Counted from the first letter of the stretch, positions 1-9,328 are shown. The stretch is 64,000 nucleotides of DNA from Zhengella sedimenti (GCF_046506625.1 NZ_JBKFFP010000005.1:1-64000); one strand, 5' to 3'. The notes: generated from the letters alone by a model not told the origin. Translations and numbers: made by a program.

Positions 1-897
1 GCGCCGCTGGAGCCGACCGGCGTCACCGCGACACCCAACGATGACGGCACGCTGTCGGTGACGGGTTCCGGCGAGCCGGGCTCCGAGGTCACCGTGACCT
101 TCCCGGACGGTTCGACGGGCACCGCGACGGTGAACCCGGACGGGACCTGGGGCCCGGTCACCTCGACCGCGCCGCAGACCTCCGGTGACGTCACGGCGAG
201 CCAGGAGGACGAGGCGGGCAACGTGTCGGGCGAGACTGGCTTCTTTGTCCTGGTGCCGCCTCTTGGTTCCGGGCCCGGCTCGAGCCTTCCGGAACTGCCC
301 TCCGGTGAACAATCGGGCGGGACCGGGACGGCCGGCACCGGGGCTGGCGAGGATGTAAGACGCGCCTTCAGCAATGAAGGGACGATCGCCGGCACACTGC
401 GCTGGATCGACAACCTTGGTTCGGACGAGCGCGGCACCGGGCATCCGGCCGGTTTCGAAGCATCCGGATTGAGCGGGGGCGGTCTTTCGATATCCCTCGG
501 CGATGGATCCCAAGGCGCGGAAATCACCACCTTCGGCAGGGATGGACGCACCTATCTGACGGTCGGTCTCGACGGATCCGGCTCGGTGGAATGGAGCGTG
601 ACCGGACCCGGCGGCGGGGGGCTTCCGGCGTGGGTTGTCCGCCAGTCGGATGAGCAGGTCCTCATTCTCTGGCCGGCTGACGAGGCCGATGTGGCGCTGG
701 AGATCAGGATCCGCAAGGGAGACGGCACGGAAGCGGTCATTCCGGTGAGTGTCGACAGGGTCTCCGGAGAGGTGATCCAGACCGGCGCAACGCAACTCGT
801 GCTCGATGCATCCGCCGCAGTCGAGGACCGGTTGACGTTCCTGTCAAACCGCGCGGCGAATGAAACAGCCAGGCTTCTCCAGGCACTGAAGGAATAA
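1..897 (+). CDS. C-terminal part of a large Ig-like-repeat surface/adhesin protein (5' truncated by window)
   Basis: The frame is open from base 1, so only the last 298 residues are present. Residues 1-80 form a bacterial Ig-like repeat of the type found in giant biofilm adhesins (FPDGSTGTATV followed by PDGTWG, then a DEAGNVSG tail). A Gly/Pro-rich linker follows, then a unique C-terminal domain of about 190 residues that I do not recognise. No RTX nonapeptides are visible in this part. The TolC-family gene directly downstream suggests a type I-secreted or surface-retained protein; that is inference from context. The true start and repeat number lie outside the window. Confidence 0.75.
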   Translation, partial: APLEPTGVTATPNDDGTLSVTGSGEPGSEVTVTFPDGSTGTATVNPDGTWGPVTSTAPQTSGDVTASQEDEAGNVSGETGFFVLVPPLGSGPGSSLPELPSGEQSGGTGTAGTGAGEDVRRAFSNEGTIAGTLRWIDNLGSDERGTGHPAGFEASGLSGGGLSISLGDGSQGAEITTFGRDGRTYLTVGLDGSGSVEWSVTGPGGGGLPAWVVRQSDEQVLILWPADEADVALEIRIRKGDGTEAVIPVSVDRVSGEVIQTGATQLVLDASAAVEDRLTFLSNRAANETARLLQALKE

Positions 898-956
898 CGA
901 TGGCAGGCGTCATCAGAAATCGGCTTGGCCGGATATGCAACCTTGAGGGGATTAAG

Positions 957-2483
957 ATGGAAAATGCACATAAAGCGAGTGGAGCCCGTTCTTTGCCGGG
1001 CCGCCGGCTTGCCCTGGCAGCGGTGGCGGTATCCGGCCTGCTGTCGGGTTGCGCCGTGACGGCCGTACCATTGACGCAAGCCGAGATCGCCAGCAAGGCG
1101 GCGGCGAACATGGACAGCCTTGACCGGGGCCAGGAACCGGTCACCAAGCCCATCGGTCTCTACGAGGCCATGGCAAGGGCGGTGAAGTACAATCTCGATC
1201 ATCGCGTCGAGATGATGCGGGTGACGCTGTCCCAGAAACAGTTGCGCAATGCATCCGCGCAGATGCTGCCGCAACTCGTGGCCAATGCAGGCTATGCCGG
1301 GCGTGACCGCTTCGACGCCAGCTACTCGCGCACCCTGTTTTCCGGCACGCGTTCGGCCGAACCGAGCACGTCGTCCGAAAAACAGACCCTGGCCGCGGAC
1401 CTGACTTTCTCCTGGCATGTGCTGGATTTCGGCCTGTCCTATGTCCGCGCGCAGCAGGCCGCCGACAAGGCGCTGGTTGCCGAGGAGCAGAAGCGCAAGG
1501 TGGCCAACCAGATCATGGAGGACGTTCGCACCGCCTACTGGCGTGCGATCAGCGCCGAGCGCCTGCTCAATGGCCTCAATGCCCTTGAGGCCCGTGTCCA
1601 TGAGACCCAGCGCAAGAACCGTGCCCTGCGCAGCGCCGGGCAGACCTCGCCGCTGGTATCGCTCACCTACGAGCGGGAACTCGTCGATATCAAGCGCAAG
1701 ATCCAGAAGCTGGAACGCGAACTGACCACTGCGCGCCACAAGCTGGCGGCGCTGATGAACCTGAAGCCGGGCACGAAGTTCACGCTTGTCGTCCCCAGGC
1801 GCGAGATGGTGGACCTGAAGCTAGCGGCATCGCCGGATGAAATGATGACGGTGGCCCTGCGCAACCGTCCGGAATTCCGCGAGGCTCTCTATCACGGCCG
1901 CATCAACCAGAAGGAAGCCCGCGCCGCGCTTCTTGAAGTCCTGCCCGGTGCGCAGCTCTATGCCGGTCTGAACATCGATACCAACGACCTGCTGTTCAGC
2001 ACCGACTGGGTGAACTGGGGCGCCAAGGTCGGCTGGAACCTGATGCGGGTCATGCAGTATCCGGCGGCCAAGGCGTCCATCGAGGCAGACGGCAAGCTGC
2101 TCGACGCACAGGCAAAGGCCTTGACCATGGCCATCATGACGCAGGTCTTCGTGGCAAGGACGCGTTACGAGCACCTGCGCAGGGAAGCGGCCACCGCGGC
2201 CGAATACTACAATGTTCAGCGCAAGATCCTCGGACAGCTCAAGGCGCAGGCGAATGCCAACGCAACCAGCGAACAGAACCTCATCCGCGAGGAAATGAAC
2301 ACGCTGATTGCGGCTGTCGAGTTCGACATCGCCTATGCCGACATGCAAAACGCATTCGGCGCCGTCTATACATCGCTTGGCGCCGACCCGGTCGACACGC
2401 CGATCGACACCGGCGCGCCGGTCGACAATATCGCCTCCGTCCTGCGCGATACCTGGCGCAAGCGGGGCGACATGGAGGGCTGA
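957..2483 (+). CDS. TolC-family outer-membrane efflux/secretion lipoprotein
   Basis: 508 residues with the long alternating helical pattern of the outer membrane efflux protein family (TolC/NodT/CusC). The N-terminus has a basic stretch, a hydrophobic core and the lipobox LSGC at Cys32, so it should be a lipoprotein. I chose the ATG at 957 because it is preceded by a GAGGGG element and gives a normal-length signal. An in-frame ATG at 900, just after the adhesin stop and with an AAGGA element, would add 19 residues and make the signal unusually long. The gene follows the adhesin with almost no gap, so it is probably its outer-membrane channel. No inner-membrane ABC or adaptor gene is in view. 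Confidence 0.82.
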   Translation: MENAHKASGARSLPGRRLALAAVAVSGLLSGCAVTAVPLTQAEIASKAAANMDSLDRGQEPVTKPIGLYEAMARAVKYNLDHRVEMMRVTLSQKQLRNASAQMLPQLVANAGYAGRDRFDASYSRTLFSGTRSAEPSTSSEKQTLAADLTFSWHVLDFGLSYVRAQQAADKALVAEEQKRKVANQIMEDVRTAYWRAISAERLLNGLNALEARVHETQRKNRALRSAGQTSPLVSLTYERELVDIKRKIQKLERELTTARHKLAALMNLKPGTKFTLVVPRREMVDLKLAASPDEMMTVALRNRPEFREALYHGRINQKEARAALLEVLPGAQLYAGLNIDTNDLLFSTDWVNWGAKVGWNLMRVMQYPAAKASIEADGKLLDAQAKALTMAIMTQVFVARTRYEHLRREAATAAEYYNVQRKILGQLKAQANANATSEQNLIREEMNTLIAAVEFDIAYADMQNAFGAVYTSLGADPVDTPIDTGAPVDNIASVLRDTWRKRGDMEG

Positions 2484-2502
2484 CAGCCATCCGGTCCGCA
2501 AG

Positions 2503-2553
2503 CCGGTTGATCCTGTCAGGCCCCGCAGCTAACGTCTGGACAGGATCAACCGG
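2503..2553. repeat. Perfect 15-bp inverted repeat between the TolC gene and the next gene
   Basis: The arms at 2503-2517 and 2539-2553 are exact reverse complements separated by 21 bases. No T-run follows, so this is not a standard intrinsic terminator. The right arm runs straight into the GGGGGA sequence that serves as ribosome-binding site for the TTG start at 2565, so the folded RNA could limit its translation or stabilise the upstream message. Confidence 0.8.
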
Positions 2554-2564
2554 GGGACTCGCTG

Positions 2565-3665
2565 TTGGACCCGATCGAGAAGGCGATTCGCGCCGCGCTG
2601 GAAAAGGGCGATGCTTCCGACCCGAAGCATCGCGAGCGCGTTTACCTGTCGGCGTTGTCGGCGCTCGAACGGTCGCTGAAATCCGGTCCGGACATCCCGG
2701 CGGAAACCGCCGCCAGAAGGCGCGACGCCCTGCGTCAGCGCATCCGGGCCATCGAGACGGAATTCCGCCCCGCCATCGAACCGGAACCGGAACCGGTACC
2801 CGAACCCGAAGCCGGTCCGCCCGTGGAGCCCGCCGTTCCGCCCGTGCGGGAACCGGGCGCCGGCGTGCACGCGGCGGCGCCGCCTGTCGGGATTGACACA
2901 CCGCAGGGCACGGCGCGCGAAACGGATTTCGTGTCGCAATTGCGGGTGGACCGCCGGGATGACGGGCTGGAGTCCGCGCCTGGCGACGATCCGGGCAGCG
3001 TGGAACGCCGGCCGCGCCGGCGCCGCCCCTTCGCCCGACTCCTGACGGTGAGCCTGCTGCTTGTCTTCGTTGGCATCGGCGCCTGGTGGCTCTATTCCAG
3101 CCAGGCCCTGGTACCCTTGTCTGTGCGCGATGGCGCGGTGCCCAACCCGCCGGCCCGTCTGAACGAGGACGAGTTCAGTCCCGCTGCGCCAGACGGCGGC
3201 CGGCTTGGCGAGGTGCCGCAGGGCGGAAGCTGGATCACGATCTTCACGCCCGACGACCCGACGACCGTGAGCGCCCCCTCTGGGACGACGGTCGACATCG
3301 CCGGAGAAGGGCGCGACAAGGCATTGCGCATCACGCCCAGCGCGCCCGATTCGGCCGCCGTCTTCGATCTGGGCGAAGGCGTGCTGGCACAGCTTGCCGG
3401 CCGGCGCGTCACCTTCGATGTCAATGCCGCCGCGCCGGAAGGCGAATCCACCCAGATGTCGATCCGCTGCAACCTTGCCGAACTCGGCGATTGCGGGCGC
3501 AAGCGGTTCGACGTGGAGGCCTCGCGGCGGGATTTCCTTTTCGAGGTCGAACTTCCGGACCGGCAACCGGGCTCCTTCGGCTCGATCAGCCTGACGCCGG
3601 ACATCTCGCAGGGCCGGGTGCCCGTGGACATCTTCGGCATCAGGGTCTTCATCCCCGATTCCTGA
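2565..3665 (+). CDS. Membrane-anchored protein of unknown function with acidic Pro/Glu linker
   Basis: 366 residues, TTG start with a GGGGGA ribosome-binding site. Residues 1-65 are a charged helical segment (DPIEKAIRAALEKGD start), about 66-110 a Pro/Glu-rich linker, about 155-180 a single membrane helix after an Arg-rich stretch, and the rest is a probably periplasmic domain rich in beta strands, carrying a CNLAELGDCG segment. The short cytoplasmic helical head plus linker plus one membrane helix is a pattern I associate with conserved Rhizobiales proteins of unknown function. I assign no role. It lies in the same direction as the genes on either side. Confidence 0.75.
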   Translation: MDPIEKAIRAALEKGDASDPKHRERVYLSALSALERSLKSGPDIPAETAARRRDALRQRIRAIETEFRPAIEPEPEPVPEPEAGPPVEPAVPPVREPGAGVHAAAPPVGIDTPQGTARETDFVSQLRVDRRDDGLESAPGDDPGSVERRPRRRRPFARLLTVSLLLVFVGIGAWWLYSSQALVPLSVRDGAVPNPPARLNEDEFSPAAPDGGRLGEVPQGGSWITIFTPDDPTTVSAPSGTTVDIAGEGRDKALRITPSAPDSAAVFDLGEGVLAQLAGRRVTFDVNAAAPEGESTQMSIRCNLAELGDCGRKRFDVEASRRDFLFEVELPDRQPGSFGSISLTPDISQGRVPVDIFGIRVFIPDS

Positions 3666-3753
3666 TCCCGGGGCGCTGGCGTGAAAAGGCAGTTGATTTC
3701 GCCCGCGTTCGGCGCCATTAGCGCTTGTCCGTCCTTTCCGGGTCCCGTCCTTC

Positions 3754-4752
3754 ATGAAACCTGTCCTGTTATCGTCCGGCGACGTGCTTGCCGACCGGCG
3801 CGCCGAATATGGCGAAATGCTCCTGCAAGCCGGCGATGCCCCCGCCGCTGCCGATCTCTTCCGGCAGGCCCTCGAACGCGCTCCCGGCTGGGCGGCCGGC
3901 TGGTTCCGGCTGGGCGAAATCGAGGAAGCGGCGGGCAACCTCCCGGCTGCGTTCGAAAGCTGGCGGCGCGCGCTCGGCCTCGATCCGGCCGATCCCTTCG
4001 GCGTGACGCTGAAGCTGAAACTCGCCGGACAGGCCGGCGATGCCGCCGTCATGCCGTCCGCCTTCGTCGAAACACTGTTCGATGCCTATGCCGATGATTT
4101 CGACCATGCGCTGGTCGAGCGTCTCGGCTACGCCGCGCCGGACCGCCTTGTCGAAGCCATTTCGGAGGTGCATGGCACCGGTTTTGCCAAGGCGCTGGAT
4201 CTGGGTTGCGGTACCGGCCTGATGGGCGCGCGCCTGAGAGCCATCACCAGCCACCTGGAAGGCGTGGACATCTCCGCGGAAATGCTGCGCAAGGCAGCGG
4301 CGAAGGGCATTTACGACCGGCTCGAACAGGCGGACCTGACCTTGCTTGAACCATGGCCGGGCATCGCACCCGATCTCGTCACGGCGGCCGATGTCTTCAT
4401 GTATCTCGGCGAGCTCGAGCGCGTCTTCCAATGGATCGCCGCGACGTTGGCGCCGGGCGGCTTGTTCGGCTTCACCGTCGAGGCGGCACCCGCCGAAGAG
4501 GATATCGTGCTGCGGCCGTCGCTGCGCTATGCCCATGGCAAGGCCTATGTCTGCAAGCGGCTTGAATCCTGCGGGCTCGACCCCGTGTCGATGACGCGGC
4601 ACACGATCCGCATGGATCGCGGCGAACCGGTCGAGGGCCTCGTCGTGGTGGCAATGAAGCCGGCAATGCGCCCGTCCGCACTTCCGGGCTGGACTTCCGC
4701 GGTGCTGCCCGACGAGGAGGCCGCGAAGGAACGCCTGCCTGCAATGCATTGA
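3754..4752 (+). CDS. TPR-containing class I SAM-dependent methyltransferase
   Basis: 332 residues. Residues 15-85 form TPR-like helical pairs (AADLFRQALERAPG, then FESWRRALGLDPADP). Residues about 147-161 contain the SAM-binding glycine motif LDLGCGTGLMG, followed by an acidic post-motif (VDISAEML). The substrate is unknown; TPR-fused methyltransferases of this type are common in alphaproteobacteria. The stop codon overlaps a possible TTG start of the helicase gene downstream, suggesting joint transcription. Confidence 0.85.
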   Translation: MKPVLLSSGDVLADRRAEYGEMLLQAGDAPAAADLFRQALERAPGWAAGWFRLGEIEEAAGNLPAAFESWRRALGLDPADPFGVTLKLKLAGQAGDAAVMPSAFVETLFDAYADDFDHALVERLGYAAPDRLVEAISEVHGTGFAKALDLGCGTGLMGARLRAITSHLEGVDISAEMLRKAAAKGIYDRLEQADLTLLEPWPGIAPDLVTAADVFMYLGELERVFQWIAATLAPGGLFGFTVEAAPAEEDIVLRPSLRYAHGKAYVCKRLESCGLDPVSMTRHTIRMDRGEPVEGLVVVAMKPAMRPSALPGWTSAVLPDEEAAKERLPAMH

Positions 4753-4790
4753 CGCTTGGCCGGACGCTTGCCGGACCCTATCTTGCCGGC

Positions 4791-7316
4791 GTGACAGAGC
4801 AATCCGATCATGAGCCGGACGATCCGGGACAGCCGGTTCTGCCCCCGGCCTTTCAGGCATGGTTCGACAGCCGTGGCTGGACGCCGCGTCCCCATCAGCG
4901 TGCGATCCTGTCCCTGGCGAGGGCCGGACGATCCGCGCTCCTGATCGCGCCGACCGGCGCGGGAAAGACGCTGGCCGGTTTCCTGCCAAGCCTGATCGCG
5001 CTGGCAAGTCGCAAGCCGTCCCGTCCCGGCGCGCCCAAGCGCGGCATCCACACCCTCTACATCTCGCCGCTCAAGGCGCTGGCTGTCGACATCGAGCGCA
5101 ACCTGGCCCGTCCGGTCGCCGAAATGCGGCTCGGCATTGCCGTCGAGACGCGCACCGGAGACACGCCGGGCCACAAGCGCCAGCGCCAGAAACTCGCGCC
5201 GCCCGACATCCTGCTGACGACGCCGGAACAGCTCGCGCTCCTGCTCGCCTCGAAGGATGCCGCGCGCTTCTTCGCCGATCTGGAAACGGTGGTGCTGGAC
5301 GAGTTGCATTCGCTGGTCACCTCCAAGCGCGGCCATCTTCTCGCCCTCGGTCTGGCGCGCCTGCACCGCCTGCGTCCGGGTCTGGTGACCATCGGCCTGT
5401 CGGCTACCGTGGCCGATCCGGACGGGCTGCGGCGCTGGCTGGTACCCCAGTCGCCCCCCGGCGCCATGGCCGGCATCGTCGAGGTCGAGGGTGGGGCGAG
5501 GCCCGTCATCCGCATCCTGGAATCCGAGGAGCGCATTCCCTGGTCAGGGCATTCCGCCCGCTATGCCATCGCGGATATCTACAACGAAATCCGACGGAAC
5601 CGGACAACCCTGATCTTCGTCAACACCCGCAGCCAGGCCGAGATGGTCTTCCAGGAATTGTGGACCATCAACGAGGACAGCCTGCCGATCGCGCTTCACC
5701 ACGGTTCGCTGGATGTCAGCCGCCGCCGCAAGGTGGAGAAGGCGATGGAGACCAACAGCCTGCGTGCCATCGTGGCCACCTCCACGCTCGATCTCGGCAT
5801 CGACTGGGGCGACGTCGACCTGGTCATCCATGTCGGTGCCCCGAAGGGCGCCAGCCGGCTTGCCCAGCGCATCGGCCGGTCGAACCATCGCATGGACGAG
5901 CCGAGCCGCGCCATCCTGGTGCCCGCCAACCGCTTCGAGGTGCTGGAATGCCGCGCCGCGCTCGATGCCAATTACCTGGGCGCGCAGGACACGCCGCCGC
6001 TGGGGGAGGGCGCGCTCGACGTGCTGGCCCAGCATGTGCTCGGCATGGCCTGCGCCGCGCCCTTTCGCGCGGACGAACTCTACGACGAGGTCCGGCTGGC
6101 CGAACCCTATGCCCGGCTGGCGCGGGAGGATTTCGACCGGGTGGTCGCCTTCGTGGCGACCGGGGGCTATGCCTTGCGCAGCTATGAGCGCTTCGCCCGC
6201 ATCCGCCAGACGGCTGACGGGACATGGCGCATCTCGCATCCCTCGGTCGCCCAGCAATACCGCCTCAATGTCGGGACGATCATCGAGTCGCCCATGCTCA
6301 CCGTGCGCCTGGCGCGATCCGGCGGGCGCGGCGGGCCGTTGCGCGGCGGGGCGGTTCTCGGCCAGGTGGAGGAATATTTCCTCGAACAGCTTGCCCCCGG
6401 CGACACGTTCCTGTTCGCCGGCAAGGTGCTGCGCTTCGAGGGCATCCGCGAGAACGAGTGCTTCGTCTCCCCGGCCGCCGATACGGAGGCCCGCATTCCC
6501 GCCTATGCCGGCGGCAAGTTTCCCCTGTCCACCTATCTCGCCAGCCAGGTCCGCGCCATGCTCGCAGACCCGGATAGCTGGTCGAAACTGCCCGGCCAGG
6601 TGGCCGGCTGGCTGCGCCTGCAACGCGAGAAGTCCCTTCTGCCGGATCGCGACAACCTGCTCATCGAGACCTTCCCCCGCGCCGGCCGGCATTACATGGT
6701 CTGCTATCCCTTCGAGGGGCGGCTGGCCCACCAGACGCTTGGCATGCTGCTGACCCGGCGGCTGGAGCGGATCGGCGCGCGCCCGCTCGGCTTCGTGGCG
6801 ACGGACTATGCGCTGGCGGTCTGGTCGCTCGGCGACATGGGCGCCATGGCGGGCAATGGCCGCCTCTCCTGGGCTGCCCTGTTCGAGGAGGACATGCTGG
6901 GCGACGACCTGGAGGCCTGGCTGGACGAGAGCTTCATGCTCAAGCGCACCTTCCGTTATTGCGCGGTCATTGCCGGCCTGATCGAGCGCCGCCATCCGGG
7001 AAAGGAAAAGACCGGCCGCCAGGTCACCGTGTCCGCCGACCTGATCTATGACGTGCTGCGCACCCACGAGCCCGACCACATCCTGCTCAAGGCGACCCGC
7101 GCCGATGCGGCGGCGGGCTTGCTTGATGTGCGAAGGCTGGGTGAAATGCTGCAGCGAATCAGGGGACGGATCGTCCACCGCGCGCTGGACCGCATTTCGC
7201 CGCTTGCCGTTCCGATCATGCTGGAGATCGGACGCGAACGGGTCGAGGGCAGTGCCAGCGACGCGCTTCTGGCGGAGATTGCCGATGAACTGGTACATGA
7301 GGCCGCCAATGGCTGA
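4791..7316 (+). CDS. Ligase-associated DEXH-box DNA helicase (Lhr-like)
   Basis: About 841 residues from the GTG at 4791; a TTG at 4749 is the alternative start. Superfamily 2 motifs are clear: Walker A (APTGAGKT) near residue 58, the DELH box, SATVADP (motif III), TSTLDLGIDWG (motif V) and the QRIGRSNHR arginine-finger motif VI. The long C-terminal region matches Lhr-type helicases and the family annotated as ligase-associated DNA-damage-response helicase (TIGR04121). The next gene is the matching PdeM phosphoesterase, overlapping by 8 bases, which supports the assignment. The ligase and exonuclease that usually accompany these two are not in this window. Confidence 0.9.
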   Translation: MTEQSDHEPDDPGQPVLPPAFQAWFDSRGWTPRPHQRAILSLARAGRSALLIAPTGAGKTLAGFLPSLIALASRKPSRPGAPKRGIHTLYISPLKALAVDIERNLARPVAEMRLGIAVETRTGDTPGHKRQRQKLAPPDILLTTPEQLALLLASKDAARFFADLETVVLDELHSLVTSKRGHLLALGLARLHRLRPGLVTIGLSATVADPDGLRRWLVPQSPPGAMAGIVEVEGGARPVIRILESEERIPWSGHSARYAIADIYNEIRRNRTTLIFVNTRSQAEMVFQELWTINEDSLPIALHHGSLDVSRRRKVEKAMETNSLRAIVATSTLDLGIDWGDVDLVIHVGAPKGASRLAQRIGRSNHRMDEPSRAILVPANRFEVLECRAALDANYLGAQDTPPLGEGALDVLAQHVLGMACAAPFRADELYDEVRLAEPYARLAREDFDRVVAFVATGGYALRSYERFARIRQTADGTWRISHPSVAQQYRLNVGTIIESPMLTVRLARSGGRGGPLRGGAVLGQVEEYFLEQLAPGDTFLFAGKVLRFEGIRENECFVSPAADTEARIPAYAGGKFPLSTYLASQVRAMLADPDSWSKLPGQVAGWLRLQREKSLLPDRDNLLIETFPRAGRHYMVCYPFEGRLAHQTLGMLLTRRLERIGARPLGFVATDYALAVWSLGDMGAMAGNGRLSWAALFEEDMLGDDLEAWLDESFMLKRTFRYCAVIAGLIERRHPGKEKTGRQVTVSADLIYDVLRTHEPDHILLKATRADAAAGLLDVRRLGEMLQRIRGRIVHRALDRISPLAVPIMLEIGRERVEGSASDALLAEIADELVHEAANG

Positions 7317-8040
7317 CATGGCCACGCCCCCAGCGGCGCGCGGGCCGCGTGCGCCGGCCTGCCTGGAAATGCCGGTCGCCGGAGAAACCATGCTCCTCGA
7401 TCCGTCCGGCGTGGCTGTCCTGCCGGAAAGCCGCGCGCTGCTTGTCGCCGACCTGCACCTTGAGAAGGGATCGGCCTTCGCCGGTCGGCGGCAATACTTG
7501 CCGCCCTACGATACCCGCGCGACCCTGCTTCGCCTTGCCGCGGCCATCGCCCGCCACGATCCGGCCGTCGTCGTCTGCCTCGGCGACAGTTTCCACGACG
7601 CAAGGGCGGCGGCGCGCCTGCCCGGCGAGGACCTCGTGCTGCTGTCCTCGCTGATGACGGGTCGCGACTGGATCTGGATTTCCGGCAATCACGATCCCGA
7701 TGCTCCGGCAGGGCTGGCCGGCGAAACGGTGAGCGAGATCTGCATGGGATCGTTGACCCTGCGCCACGAACCGGCTGCCGCCGGTGGCTCGGAAGGCGAG
7801 GTGGCCGGTCACCTGCACCCTGGCGCACGCGTCGTCCATCGTGGCCGCTCGGTGCGCCGCGCCTGTTTCGCCACTGACGGGCGGCGGATGATCCTGCCTG
7901 CCTTCGGCGCCTATACCGGCTGCCTCAACATCCTCGACGGCGCGTTTTCGGCCCTCTTCGAAAAATCGTCCCTGCGCGCCTGCATGCTGGGCGGGGAGCG
8001 GCTCTTTCCCGTTGCCGCCAGCCGCCTGCGGCGCGGCTGA
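7309..8040 (+). CDS. pdeM: Ligase-associated DNA damage response endonuclease PdeM (calcineurin-like phosphoesterase)
   Basis: 243 residues. The metallophosphoesterase ligands appear in order: D48-x-H50 (VADLHLEKG), G-D93 (CLGDSF), G-N127-H-D (ISGNHDP) and G-H168-x-H170 (GHLHP). Start chosen at the ATG at 7309, overlapping the helicase end by 8 bases, because everything upstream in this frame is shadow coding. Family knowledge places PdeM beside a DEXH helicase, an ATP-dependent ligase and an exonuclease; only the helicase is adjacent here. Confidence 0.9.
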   Translation: MADMATPPAARGPRAPACLEMPVAGETMLLDPSGVAVLPESRALLVADLHLEKGSAFAGRRQYLPPYDTRATLLRLAAAIARHDPAVVVCLGDSFHDARAAARLPGEDLVLLSSLMTGRDWIWISGNHDPDAPAGLAGETVSEICMGSLTLRHEPAAAGGSEGEVAGHLHPGARVVHRGRSVRRACFATDGRRMILPAFGAYTGCLNILDGAFSALFEKSSLRACMLGGERLFPVAASRLRRG

Positions 8041-8066
8041 CGCGGGCCTGCCCTACCGGGTCAGCC
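8035..8066. terminator. Hairpin between convergent pdeM and DUF3429 genes
   Basis: GGCTGAC (8035-8041) pairs with GTCAGCC (8060-8066), and an inner CGGG/CCGG-type pairing is possible. The hairpin covers both stop codons of the convergent pair, a usual place for a bidirectional terminator, but neither side has a strong T-run. Confidence 0.4.
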
Positions 8067-8526
8067 ACAAGGCGGCGACCATGACCGGGACGACGAGCAG
8101 GCTGAGGCGCATGCGCAACCGTCCGAACCAGGCCGGGGCCTGCCCGGAATGGACCGCGAACTGGTCCCATGCGCCCTGTGCTGCGAAGGCCATGGCGAGC
8201 AGCGCGAAAGCGTAGACATCCGGCAATGCCATGGCCGCCCAGCCGGCCAGTGACGGAACGGTGGACAGCACCAGGTCGCGCCGCGCGCGTTCGTCATCGC
8301 GCGCCGTCGCCAGTCCCCAGCGGATTCCGCCGAGAAAAGACAGGATGACGGCGCCATAGCCCTTGAGCAGCGCAATGGTGGCGTCGCGCCAGGGATGATC
8401 CTCGCTGATCCCGGCCAGCCACAGCGTCAGCGCGAGAAACGGCAGGAAACCCGCCAGCGCCAGCGCCATGGCCCACTTTCCGTTCGATATCGAGACCGTG
8501 TCGTCCATGCTGCCCCCGGTTGCCAT
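8053..8526 (-). CDS. DUF3429 domain inner-membrane protein
   Basis: 157 residues with four to five hydrophobic helices. The segment LLKGYGAVILSFLGGIRWG is characteristic of DUF3429, small membrane proteins of unknown function. An internal ATG at 8508 (MDDTVS) is an alternative start. It is convergent with pdeM and follows the TIGR02186 gene on the same strand with only 7 bases between them, so it may be the last gene of the exporter operon. Confidence 0.8.
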   Translation of the reverse strand: MATGGSMDDTVSISNGKWAMALALAGFLPFLALTLWLAGISEDHPWRDATIALLKGYGAVILSFLGGIRWGLATARDDERARRDLVLSTVPSLAGWAAMALPDVYAFALLAMAFAAQGAWDQFAVHSGQAPAWFGRLRMRLSLLVVPVMVAALWLTR

Positions 8527-8533
8527 GCCGGCC

Positions 8534-9328
8534 TCAGTCGCGCCGGAACAGGAAACGCCCGAGCCATCCGGTGAAGACGGCCAGCGCCACGGCGAGAATC
8601 CCGTAGGTCAGGCCCTGGGTCTTCGCCATCGTGTATATGGTGGCCTCGAATCCGGATTTGACAATGACCAGCGGGGCGGACATCTCGTCGATGAACACGC
8701 CGTTGCGGAACAGGAAGGCGCGCGCGCGATGGGTGCCGACGGGAACGTTGGCGGGAATTGCGACAGACGCGCGAAACAGGTTCTGCGAAAGGAAGCGGAC
8801 GCCGCCGATCCGCTCGGTATAAAGCCCGGTGCGGCGCTTGATGGCCCGCAGCGCCTCGGAGAATTCCGCAATGCGGGCATTCCCGGCTGATCCCTGGTTG
8901 AAGGCGAGATTGGGCGCGCCCAGTGCAAGCTGCCGGTAGCTCGTTTCCGTGGTGATGTCCTGGATCGCCCGCGTCGTGGAAATCGAGTAGGAGGCCGGCA
9001 CGTTCTGGAATTCCTCGGCTTCGCGGTTGATCCACAAGCCGAAGAAGCTGTCCTTGCGCCGCACGGTCGCCGTGCGCGGCGGACCTTCCAGCACCACCAC
9101 CACATCGTAGCGCCCGGTCCGCCGGACTTCCGGATCGGCGTTTTCGAGCGCCCCGAACACCGTCAGGTCGGCGCCTGAAAAGCTGGACGTGATGCCGATC
9201 TTGTCGGTGGAAAGACCGATCTGGATGGATTCCCGCAGCGGTTCCTGTGCCAGGCTTGGCGGGATGGCGCAGGCCGCAAGGGCCAGCGCCAGCCAGGCCC
9301 GGGCCAGCCAAGCGCAACCCGCGCCCAT
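8534..9328 (-). CDS. TIGR02186-type secreted/membrane-anchored protein associated with a TauE/SafE exporter
   Basis: 264 residues with a signal peptide (ALALAACAIPPSLA, cleaved before Q-E-P), a beta-rich periplasmic region and one C-terminal membrane helix (YGILAVALAVFTGWLGRFLF). The start overlaps the stop of the upstream exporter gene by one base (TGATG), so the two are translationally coupled. Proteins of this alphaproteobacterial family sit beside TauE/SafE permeases; their biochemical role is not established. The call rests on sequence character plus this neighbour. Confidence 0.85.
   Translation of the reverse strand: MGAGCAWLARAWLALALAACAIPPSLAQEPLRESIQIGLSTDKIGITSSFSGADLTVFGALENADPEVRRTGRYDVVVVLEGPPRTATVRRKDSFFGLWINREAEEFQNVPASYSISTTRAIQDITTETSYRQLALGAPNLAFNQGSAGNARIAEFSEALRAIKRRTGLYTERIGGVRFLSQNLFRASVAIPANVPVGTHRARAFLFRNGVFIDEMSAPLVIVKSGFEATIYTMAKTQGLTYGILAVALAVFTGWLGRFLFRRD

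Noticed and set aside
552..1739. 395-codon minus-strand frame over the adhesin/TolC junction
   Set aside because: Antisense to two well-supported genes and without recognisable domains.
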